Below are positions 30,501 to 43,000 of a stretch of 64,000 nucleotides of DNA, piece after piece. How positions within the stretch are numbered: position 1 is the stretch's first letter; every line of letters starts with the position of its first letter. The position numbers and the translations under genes are program-made. Origin of the DNA: Callipepla californica brunnescens. Lineage: Eukaryota > Chordata > Aves > Galliformes > Odontophoridae. Location: assembly GCA_023055505.1 (NCBI GenBank), contig JALIRH010000003.1, forward strand, positions 3,597,501 through 3,661,500, read 5' to 3'. The notes below the pieces were generated by a model. That model did not search any database, was not told the DNA's origin, and saw only the letters and a list, made by a program, of their open reading frames with translations.

Positions 30501-33500
30501 TAACAGCACTTCACATGCTGTGCTTTGACATGGGATTACTGGGATACAAGCATGGGGGAGAACTGCTTTTTCTCTGGCCAAAATAGACTTCTCATTTGAT
30601 GAGTAAAGTTATTAACAATAGAGCAGCTCTCCTAAAATAGTTTAGAGAACCTTCAAAAGCAAAGGCACAAAGCATCTTTGAGCTTTGGAATTAACCCGAC
30701 TAAAAATAATCTGTGTATCAAGGTATTGCTAAAGCACTCCTTTTAGACGAGGATAGAGAATGCCAGTTCATTTCCACAAGTAACCAAGGGAAGCACCCCA
30801 CAATTCTGCTATTTCCTTCCAAATAGTTTCAGATGCATCCAAAGATGCTGAGATACACGTGCAATTTTTTGTCAACACAACTCCTCCTTTCACTGAGTTT
30901 TCAGAATCGTCTATTACACCTGTATATTATATATATATATATATGTTATTATACATATATTATGCATTATAAGTATACACACACACACACATATATATAT
31001 ACACACAATATATCTGTATCATATTAAGTGCATATGAATATCCAGCTAAAGATGCATCTTTATACACTCCTTAGGTTTTCAAGAAATTAAAATATTCCTG
31101 GGATATAAAACAATCTTTCATATACTTAGAGTCAGTCGCATCCTCTAGTGATACTAACTGATATTTTAATCAACCCCCCCCCACAGTGACAAAAATTTTT
31201 ATATTAATGAAAATAGAATCAGATCCTAGCAGTTAGGCTACTGGTAACCAAACAAAACTAAATAAATAAATCTCAGTTCATTTGTACATTAATGTGGTAC
31301 ATCCAAAGCCTAGTAATGTTGTACATTAACATTACTAGACTTTCGGAGGAAGATGATTTAAAAGTAGTTTTTAGACTTTTCCCTTATTAAAGGTAGATGT
31401 CCATTTGTCTACACACCCTAACAGAAGAGTGACTAGAGATCACTGGTCTATAGACTCGAGATACAGACTCAAGATGAACAACAAGCTCAAAGCCATTATT
31501 AAAAAAATATATAAAATAAAAGAAAAAATAAAAAGACTGCTTAATCTTTGGTCTTTCTTCTTTTCATTTGATGACTAAAGCTTCTCTTTTTTATATTCCA
31601 GACAACCATACAGACAGTAGAGTGATACTTACTAAAGAATTAACTCTGTCCTGTTTTCTTAGAACTTATGTTTTCTTCTTGAGTATCCAGGTCTTCAGAG
31701 AGAGTGGTTTCAGGATAAGTAAAGCATAAGTTTTTCTGGGTGGGTAACCCAGACCACGTAGCTCTTGAGTATCACAGAAGCACTGAACACACATGGCTCA
31801 AAGAGACCTCAAGGTCACCTGGGCCAAGCTCACTGCTCACAGCAGGGTCAAGAGAAGCAGGTTGCTCAGGATCTTGGCTGTAGGCCTTTCAATATCTTCA
31901 AGTACAAAGATACCTTTGGACAACCTGTTCCAGTGTTTGATCACCACACAGTGGAAAAGCAAACAAAACAAAAAAACAGCTTCTCATGTCTGTCTCAACA
32001 TCTGCCTATTCCCCCATCATAGGCAGGGTGAGGAACACAGGGCAAACACAAAGAAACCAATCACAGGCTGGATTCACTGTTTCCATAGCTTATATACAGC
32101 CAGTGGCCTACAACTCAGCCAAGCCTGACTTAGTCATACATTTTTGATGCTCACACCCCCACATCCATACCTTGTTTACCAGCACATACCTCCTATAATG
32201 CTGCACTATAAAATGCAAAGTCTTTGGTATTTGTGTGGGAAGACATCTTCAAAACCCAAGGTCTGTTGTTCTATCACAATGTGACCAGTGCCTCAGGACT
32301 GATGACTGACAGTACAGACACACTCCTACCGATGGAATACAAAGAACACCAGCGACATGGACACAGCTAGGCAGCTAAGGAACACAAACACTTCTGTTGA
32401 CAGAAAAATTTGACCATTCATTGGTATAACTTCATGAATCATCTTAAAAGCAGTCCTACCAAAAGACTGAACTACTACCATGAGCGATGACAACATTACC
32501 CAGTAATTCAACTAAGACATCAAAAGAAAGATCTGAGTTTCAAGTTAGCTTTGTGTAAACACCATAAAGCAAAAGAATTATAGCAGGACTGCAAGAGGTT
32601 TGTTTAAGTATTAATAACCAGATAACCTAAACCATCCAACACTTTAGAAATAATTTGTCTGATGAAGGTGCAGAAATGGTCTTCACGAATCTACTGAAGT
32701 GCTTGAGAAGTTTTACTCACTTGGTTTAAAGATTCAGGAGGCTTCACTTTATCCCTCAGAATGCTTGGCAAAGTATGTCTTTTTAGATCTAATCCTTAAG
32801 GTCCTAAGGACTCCAACAAGCGATCCAAAGGAAAACCTAAGACACATTTTTCTCATTTTTTACATCCTCTCGAAGAACAAGACATAACACACTTATTGGA
32901 GATGTAGAAGTATGGAAGAGAGGGATGAGAAAGACATACATGTGGAATTGCACAGAAAAGTTTTAATCATCATAATCATGTTTCAGCTGCAACAAACAGG
33001 CTTGCTTTAAGAAAAAAATATTCTAAGTACTAACATCAACAGTTTTATTTCATGAATAAAACATGTAACAACAAATTACCAACACTTCGGAGAACCAAAA
33101 ACTAACAAAAAATTAATATCCAGAATAAATGAAAGATACAGACTTGCCATCATTCCACCTCAAGTAACAGGATGAATCAAAGTACATTCCAGCCTCCCAT
33201 GTCCTTTATCCCTTTAGGCTAGTAAAAAAAGCAAAGCCAAGAATCTCAAATACAGCTCCAGTGGACATTCAAGAAAACCCAGCAAATAAGATTGGGTGCC
33301 TCTGAAGCATTCTGCAACCAGATATAGAGAATAAATGCAAAGGCGAACACTGCCTGAGTTTCACAAGAAAATGACATCTTACAATAAGGAACAGAGCGAC
33401 AGAGCTTTGCAGACTAGAAAATAACACAATCACTTCAAGGCTGTTTTCACAAAATGTATTTTCATCTCCTTTCTATTCCTATCACAGAAATTTGCGCCAG

Positions 33501-36500
33501 CAGAATACACAGAGACCGAAGTAACGCATGTAGCATACAAGTCTCACGTAAAGGTTACAAGGTTATAACCCAAGTTCCCAGAGCTTCTAAGAGGTAAAGC
33601 TGTGCCATTAAATCAGAGTAACAGGGCTCAGCATAAACATCCCTCTCCAGAGCTGTTGAGTTTGCTGTTTGAGCTGCTGAGTTTGCTGGTTAAGTTATCA
33701 TTCTCTACATTGTCCACAAGAATGCTACTGTTTCATTTCAACAGCTACTCACTTGCCCTTCAGAAACGCTATGTACACAAGCATATACGGAAAGGCTGAA
33801 GTCTTAAGAGTTTTCTCTCCCCCTAACACAGAGATTAAACAATATGATGGACAACTAATTTACTTATGTTTTAAACTGGGGACCTCTAAATAAATTTACT
33901 CTGAAACTGCAAAACCAGATCTCAGACAGCAGGTGACGAATACAAGTATGGGAATATTGTCTTACTGTCTTAGTAAGCCACCAAAGGGATCTGAGAATAT
34001 TCTAAGGGAATCACAGGAAATCAAAAAACCCCACATATGCTTTAAGAAAAAGCTACTGATACATACCAGTCAATAACATTTCCAAGCTGCAACCCATCTT
34101 CCCTGAGAACTAAAGCAAGACTGCAACTCGTTGTTAACTCCTCAAGCGTACTAAATAATTTTGAATCTTACTATAATAGGATTGACTTCTGGTATAAAAG
34201 TCCAGGTTGAGGCATGAAGCAAATTAAGTTGGTTTAAAAGCATTCTAAAATGCAATTGTCTAAACCCAAAAGCTTTCAAATGCACTCTTTTAACTTTTCA
34301 GTTAGCATATACATATATATATCTTAATGAAAAGCATGCTTCAGGAGGCAGGTCCCACAAAACTGTTGGAAAAGACTCTGAAATGATCATGCCAGCAAAG
34401 AATTAAGCGATCTGAATGGATACTCTGGTTTTAATGTCTATTACTCTGAGAACTGCCCTCACTACCTTGAGTTTATCCATAAAGAGGTCACATCCAAGCT
34501 CATCTCTGAAATATCTACAGTTGAATAATCTGACCCCAGTTGTTTTCCAAGAGTTTTCTGTCTTGTAAATATCCATAGAAGTAATCAGAAGTACCAGAAG
34601 TATTTAAGTAATAAGTTAACTTCTGAAACTCCAAGCAGTTCACAAAAAACAGAAGACCCTGTTAAAGTCTTCTGTAGCAAGCTGTACCTTCCAGAGCATG
34701 TTTTGCAGCAACTAGGTTAAGGGATAAAACATAGTCTGATCTTACATTCCTATACTGTTACCCATGATCACTGACCAAAAACCAGACTCTGTTACTAATT
34801 ACTTTGCTGAACAGCATCATAAGATGACGCAACATCTTAAAAGTTAACTTTGAATTGAGATTTTTCTTGGATATTTTTGTTTACTGTTAGCCTTGCTAGG
34901 GCATGGTGCCACATTACAATAACTCCTAGTCACCCCCCTACTAGTTCACTGCCCCATTTACGCTGACAAAACTTTTAATGGGGCTACCTGCACTAATCTT
35001 TGAAATGACATCACCCAAATTATCAGGTTTATAGTGGCGGCCAAACCTACAGTTGCATCAGCAAACCTGCAAAGGATTTTGAGAAGAGTCCAGAAGTAGC
35101 CATTTCAATATGGAATTATAGCCACATAAACAAAGGTTAGTAATTTTAGATGAAATCAATAGCAGTGCTGAGCTTCAAGACTTCCATGTCCTTAATTATT
35201 AGCTTTCTTTCACCAGTCTGATATGGGAGATCACTGAGGAAACCAGAACACATTCAGTCCAGAACAGAAGTAGACAGGAGTCATTCAGGACACCATCAAT
35301 TGCTAAAAATACCTGTATTGCATATCTTCAGGAAATATCTATGTACTGTACGTCTACAGGGGTAGTTCTGTGGGGATCTCAAGAAACCACTGAGTCCAAC
35401 CCCCTCTGTTAAAGGAAGTTCCATACATGAGCTTGCACAACATTCATACATAGTGGAAAACTGAGCTTCACAAACTCGAGTCCCTTAAAGAAATAAACAT
35501 ATGGGAAAATAGATTCTAGTATACACAGTTTATGGTTTCCAAAAAGGTTTTTGAGAAGTTCCTTTGAAAAATCTTTTAGGAAAATCAAAGTATTGCAGAA
35601 CTATGTGGCCAGAAGACAGTTGAATTTCCAGTTCTCACAGTGGAACAAAATTACCAGGAATTCTGGAGGATTTTGAAGAATGCTGCAGGGAGACTTAATT
35701 GTGGCCTTACAATATTTAAAGCAAGTTTATGAACATGAGGGAAAACAACTTTTTACAAGGGTAGATAGTGCTAGGGCAAAGAGGAGTGGTTTCAAACTAA
35801 AGGAGATTTAGATCAGACATCAGGGGAAAGTTTTTTACTAAGATGGTGGTGAAGTGCTAGAATAGGTTGCCCAGAGAGGTTGTGGGTGTCCCATCCCTGG
35901 AGGTGTTCAAGGTCAGGCTGGACAGGGCAATGGGAACCTGATCTAGTGGTTGGCAATCCTACCTGTGGCAGGGGGTGTTAGAACTCAAAGACCTTGAGGT
36001 CCCTTCCAACCCAAGTCATTCTATGATTCTGAGTATCACAGTTCAAACAGATACATAAGTTTTACTAGTAAAACAAAGGAGCAAGCAATAAAGTGAAGCT
36101 TCTTTTTTGTTTTTCTGTAATATAGCTGTACAAAAAAAACATCCATGACAGACTGGACAGATAGCACTGGATGTTACTGCCTTTTCCAGTACAACATTAT
36201 TAACTTTTTTTATGTTCCATAATCAGAAGCAGATACAAAGCAAAGCTGGTGAACCTTTTACAATGGGATGGTATAGATGTTATAGTAAAGAAGTTACTGA
36301 ACTGAAAACCAATGCAAACCGGGAGAATATGCTACAGAAGCATCACTTGTCATGTTACTCTCTCCACAAGACATACTCTTTCTCAACAGAAGACAACAGA
36401 ACCTGATCCAGGGTGTTTCCTCTGATGCTTCTGCAGAAGTTGATGATACTTAAACTTTTTGGTAAGCCATTGCAAAAGTCAAAACGCTGTCAAAGATGAT

Positions 36501-37008
36501 AGTAAAAATCAGGAAACTTGTGATTTAATTCTGGCTCATTAATGGGAGAAATCCAGCAGACAATGGAAAAATTGAAAAGTTCAGTAAGGAGCAGTGTTAA
36601 TGATAGCTGCCCTCCTCTAATTCAGTTATGCAGTTCATCAGCTCAACATGAATTCTGTGTTAGAGTTTTCAGGACACTTTTGCATTGTGTTCATGTATAC
36701 ATAAGCTCCTCTGTAAAGGTAAACATTAACCTACAGCTCCCGACATAAGCTCTCTTACCCTGTTCCTCTCTCAAGTTCCTGTCTCTACTGAAAAAAGGTT
36801 TTGCTGCTCATGAAGCTGTAACTGAACTATCGTACTTTACTCTTGAATCAGGTTAAATGACGCAAATTGGAATTCTCTGATATGTAGTCTAGTAGTTCAG
36901 CAGGGTCCGCATAGTAGCCAGTGTATCCCTGCAGAAAGTAGGGCATTAACAGAGAGATGCAAAAAGCAACTTCTACAATACTGTTTCCATAAGCTTCCAT
37001 AACAATGG

Positions 37009-37039
<31 letters not shown>

Positions 37040-40000
37040 GAAAGAACTTTATTTTCATGTCCATTTAACAAGGGATAAAGTTCTTGTAATAGCTTGCTCT
37101 TTATCTTGCAACAAAGAGCTTTTCAGAATTAAGTGCTCCGGACAGACTTGAAGCTACTCAAATAATCTGTAACACAGAGTTATTAATTTTATTTTACTGC
37201 TACGATCCTCATATGATTACAATACTTCAAAAAACTTCCCATTAAAAGACATGCCTTTTTTTTTTCCCCAAATAAAAGGGCAGTTGAGATAATTCTGTCC
37301 AGAAGCTTTGTGTTTAAATGTATTCTTAGAGATAATTGCTAGGCGCTGTTAAAGACATCTCACCATGTTTGCCCTTTCTGCTAATGTTTAAAAAAAAAAA
37401 AACTGCTTCAAAGCAGTGCTATAATAAAAAAAAAAAGAATAATACTTTAAAAATTGTATTACATATTGCCATCATATTCTATTCTCCCCCTCAAGAGTCA
37501 CCTAACAAGCTGTATTTTCCTGAACTTGAAATGCCTTAAGTTAACCACCGTGCACTCTGTCAACACTGAAAATTAAAAAATTGATAAAAAATCAATTTCT
37601 ATGTAATAACTGTTCTTAAATGCATAACTGAATTTCACTGCTCTACTTCCACTTCCTGACACTATGCCCACAGCTTATATTAACAGGAAATTATATACAT
37701 GCACACATGGGCAAAAATTGCTTACATTCACAGATAACGAGTTTTCACACCCATGCCCATCCATCACATCAGTGCTGGTAGTGAGCACAGCACCCTGCAT
37801 TCTTATCCTGGTTTTTATACTGGCATTCTTCACTTTTATCCTGCATTCTACCAGCATCCTGAACTACCATACACTAAAACGTTGTGAAATACTTCTGAGG
37901 TCAATAAGATTCCAACAAGTAAGGATGGAGGTCACAGGCAACACACTTCAACCAACTTCATCTTTCAAGTGGATGAGAAACAACACAGAATTCTGCCCTG
38001 GAGTAGAAGCAGCAGCATCTTGTACTTCTGAGATTCTCTTCTTCTCCCTCAGCTATTGTTAGGTACAAGAGCTCATTACTCCATTACAAATACAACAGAA
38101 GAAACGCTGTCTGCATCCTCTACATTGGCTTGAGTCACCTCTAACTTGCAGACTCACCGTTCTTAAAGAGACAAAAAAAACTTTACAGCCTCAGCTTCTC
38201 TACTTCCATCTTGAAATAGGGGATTAATGAAGATCTCTGAAGAGAGCTTTGAGACCTACAGTGTTCAGAAAAAATAGTCACAGAGAAACCTACACTACTA
38301 CACGGGGACATCCAGTACACTGAGAAGACATGCAGAGAGGAATGGCTCCTAACACAGGAAGCAGTCACAGAAGGACATTATTTGAGGTTCTGAACATGCA
38401 TACCAAGCACTACATATATACACACATATGTGTATGTGTGTGTATCTGCATGCTGTCCAGCCTCAATGCAAAAAGGATGCACTAGAAGAGCATTTCTTAA
38501 GCTGCCTATGCTACTTCCTAGAGATACTGCATTTTGAAACAATAACAGGGAATAGACTCCTTTAACCTGATTTTGTAAGCATTTATTTATATTAGTCAAA
38601 TGTTTCTCAAGCTGCATCTCAGGCACCAAAATACTTGAGAAAGGGGAATGCAGGGTATGGAGGTGAGCACAAGTACAGCACTTGAGAGGGACAGAATAAA
38701 AAAAAATCCACACACAACAGTTTTTTTTTTAAATCACAAACTGCTTTTCTCCATTTTGTGACAGTATTTTTGTTCCTAGATAAGAAAAATGTAGCAGCTT
38801 GTCCTTCCCCCTCCCTCCATTCCTACAGTAGGTCTTTCTGTTCTTTCGCTGCTGGAAGAAGACCTACATTCCAAGCAGAACTGCTCCTGCATTCTCTTTC
38901 TATCACGGGAGAGACAGAGAGAAGAGCTGCATTACCATTAATCTCAGAACTCACACAGCTGCTATTCTTCAGGGGTTTTGAACAGTTTCGGACACCTCAT
39001 TTTGGTCAAGCGAATGTAAAAGGTTCAGGATAGAGACCCTTATTCTTTCCAGCAGTTTTTTTTTTTTTTAATATATTATGAACAATCAGTGCCATAAAAC
39101 GCGGTGTTTTATTTAACGTCTGCCTAACTCAACTCAAAAGTTGGACTGAGCAGCAAAGTTCCACAGTTATTCAGGCTTCACTACAAAACATACCACAATT
39201 GACAGCTACCTGTTTCAGTACAGTTTTATAACTGCATATCTCTACTCTGCAGCTCAGGTGTACATCAAAAGTACACAAAGTTCAGCAAGCACATCAGCAT
39301 TGTGCAACAGCTGACGCATTACTCAGCTAGATTCATTCACCTCTTGCTCTCCATTTCCTTTCTGGATGCTGATGTTTATTCTGAGCAGCTAGGGATGGAT
39401 AAGAACCTGACTAAGAACCTACGCATTACTGGACTTGCTTCAAGTCGCTTTCATAATAAGTTTGCGTGAATTAAACTTTTCTGTTTTTCTGTAATTTAAG
39501 ATTAAACTTCCAGAAGAAAAAAAAAAAAAAAAAAAGGCTAAGAACTAGTGATAGCTCCACTCCCTTTCAGTCCACCACAAAAGTTAGCTGTCCTATTTGG
39601 CACACGGTTAGGAGAAATACAAAACTTCTTCTGTTAGCTCATGCTACCTTGAAGCAGTTATGAAACTACAGCCCAAGACACAAAGCTGAACAATTAACCT
39701 TTCACAACAGCCTTATTAGCCTCACAATGAACACTGAAGAGACAAAGTCTCTGGGACAAATCCATTTAACAAAGTCAATTACCTGCTTGTTTGGTTTATT
39801 AAAGCTGGGGTAATGAAATTATAGGATAGCTCATTCCACGACTATAAAAGCAGGAAGCCCCCTCCTCCAAATACTAATACTGATCCCTGCTACAGGCTGC
39901 AGCAACATACATATGGACTTCCCCCATGCCCTGGAAAATAAGCTCAGAAACACAGGAAACCAAAGCAGGTCAAGTTTTACTCCGTATTTGAGAGAGGCAA

Positions 40001-43000
40001 GAAGTTAAGTCACAGCCTTCTTTAAGACGAGAGTGCTGAAATGGTCTTTCGAAAATTTATTCTTAAAAGAATGAAGATCAAAATCCTAACAGCTTGCCAA
40101 AAAGCTATGCTAGTATAGATTTGTCATTAGGTAACAGAGATCTCTCTAGGTAACAAAGCAATACAGACATATTCCTATTTCCCAGACTGTACAAGGGCAA
40201 AAACAAACATTGACTTTTTTTCCCCTTTCATTTACTCTACAGGCATTTATTACAAAACCACAGCATCAGCTACACCCAGGTCTGTATCACTATCATGGGA
40301 AGGCAGCTAGGAATCACATACCAGTAACCTAAGACAGTGCATCTGTAAGATGAAACAGCAGGCACTGAGGGCTCGACCTCCAGACTATAAGCGTTTCTCT
40401 CTTCCAGAGTACTTCTAGTCCGTTCTCAAATCAAACATCCATCAGTGGCTGAAGTACATCTTACAATTTATTTTTTACACCTCCCCAAAATCTACACCTG
40501 TTTGAGGCGCCTCAGTTCTGCAAAACCAGAAAGGTGTCAAAGTGAGGACAGCTATGCATTTTGCTTCAAAAGTTCACTGTGATCCCATCTCCTCACTCCT
40601 AGACAGGCTGAGCTGGAGCTGAAACAGCCTCATCCAGCTGCACAAAATCTGCTGCCCGGCACCATAAAGGCACGGAAGGCATCTCCATGCTGGATCGTCT
40701 AGCACAACAATGGCAAAATACAGCTCCGGAACAAAAACATTAGCTACTCCTACCCAGAGAGAGCAGAAGTCTTGGCAGTACTTATTCAGTTCGGCCCTGT
40801 GCTGCACATCATTGGTTGGCAAATCTGCTCTAAAATAGTACCAGAACCAACAAAGAATCAGAGGGAACAGCCTTAAGTTGCTCCAAGGGAGGTTCAGGTT
40901 GGATATTAGGAAAAAATTTCTTCTCAGAGTGGTGAGCACTGGCACAGGCTGCCCAGAGAGGTGGCAGAGTCACTATTCCTGGAGGTGTTCAAGACACGTA
41001 GGTGTGGCACTGAGATACATGGTTAGTGGGCATGGTGGGGACGGGTTGGGGTTGGACTCGGTGATCTTAGAGGTCTTTTCCAACCTTAATGGTTCCGTGA
41101 TTCTATTCTATGAACACATCACACATCAGAAACCAACACAGCAAGAAGAGCTCTCTTCTGAAGATACAGGCTTTCTCTTAGCTTCCTATCTATGTGTGTG
41201 TTTTGATTTTGTGGTCTTTAAACTCATGAATTATTCTTGAAACAAGAAGTCACAGCTAAGAAGTATTTTGCATCATCACGTTTTAATATATTCCTTATAT
41301 GCAGATCAAATCGTAGAATGGGTACAGTTTAGTAAAAACAAAGTTGTGAGAAGACACTTTCACAACCAAACCAACCTGTCGAAGCCAGAGAGGGCTTCAG
41401 GAGCTCTACATGTGACCTTCTGCAACACCTCAGCTTTTTAAATAAGAAGAGCCATGCATAACAGAAAGCAGCAATGACACCTGCCAAGAGACTGTAGGCA
41501 TACGATTCAACCGTACACTGCAAATTGGACTATATACTCACATTTTAAAATCCATTAAGACAATTACGAGGCAGAAATCATTCTTTTTATTTCCACTCAT
41601 TGCCACACTCGGTGATTTTCACTTAGTTTGACTCATTTCTGTACCAACACCATAATAAAATTAACACTGTGTTTTAAAAAGTACAGTTTGATTCAGCTTT
41701 GTAAGAATCCAGCTCTAATTGCAGAGCAATATGCAGGAGGCTCTCTACACAAAGACACACACACACAAGACAATGCTAACTAGAGGGGAAAAATCGTGCA
41801 ATGCTCAGCGGGAAGACCTACCTGGAAACTGGGTACAATCCATACAGTCACACTGCAGACTTAAATTGCCACTTTCTACCATTCATACCTCATAAATGAA
41901 GATCAAACATAATGCTTGGGAAGCATTCCCAAGTCTGATGCTACTTCTATGGATCCTGGTGCTGCTATCAGACCCTGGAACAGAGAAGCTGACAGCAGTG
42001 TCACTGCTGCACAGTGTCTCAACCAAGTCAAATCAGCTGCTAAAAACTATGGTGCAAATATCAGGGGAGGAATCCTATTCCTCCCACTGCCTTTTCCCAC
42101 CCTTCAACAGAACAGCGATAAAATAAAAAGTTGCATTTAGAGGAACAGTTAAAAATACAGAGTTACCTTCTCTCTTTGAACACCGGCTCCCCAAAAAACA
42201 ACCGAAGGATGACAATGTATCTTCACCTTCCCCTTGCAAGGGTCGGGATTCAGTGGGACAGGGCCAGGAACTTTTCTGCCCAACAGCAAGCACCAACCCC
42301 CAGGCTGCTCAACAGGTCGCAGCGAAGGGCAGGGACCAACCCTCCGTTGGTCAGGGCCCTGGCAGAAGCCCCAGCAACGACAACCGGTAAACAGCTGTGA
42401 TTTAGCACCAAAATGACATTTGTTCTCTTGGCTTCTTTTCTGCTTGCTCCTACGAGGAGCTTAACACAGGAGAAATACTCAACAATGACACCTGAATTCA
42501 AGTGCTCCACGTAAGCCATTGCAAATGGCACATAGCCAATGGCACACAAAGCTATGAAATAGCCGTGAGGTACTGAAACATAAGAAGAACCCGAGCTGCG
42601 GGGAGCTGAAGGGACTCCGCTCACACCACGACGTGCAACAGCCCCCAGCAGCAGCAACCGGCACGGGGCAGCTCCGTCGCGTACAGCATTTAATTGCCTT
42701 TAAACAGGGACGATTTCTACGTGATTTTTTTCTTTTTTTTTTTTTTTTTTTTCATTTCAGCGGTTGGAAACGCGCCCTTACCCACCACGACGCTATCCGC
42801 CTCTACGGAAAAGAAATAATAAACAAACAAAGACAAAGAGCGAAACGGCCGCGACGAGCGAAATTTTCTGATATCCCGAGAAACTTCCCGCCGCGGTCTG
42901 TGCCACAGAGCGGCATCCCACGGGGCACCACGGCCGGCACCGCTCACAGCCGCTTACAACAGGAAAACAAGAGATGAGCGAGCGGGCAGAGGAGCGGCAC

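Noticed and set aside
37664..38062. 132-codon plus-strand frame in intron 1
   Set aside because: No conserved motif and no supporting context; likely chance.
42725..42760. Plus-strand polypyrimidine tract followed by CAG, like a splice acceptor
   Set aside because: No plus-strand exon or donor supports a divergent transcript; it is inside SEC63 intron 1 and is best explained as a T-run.
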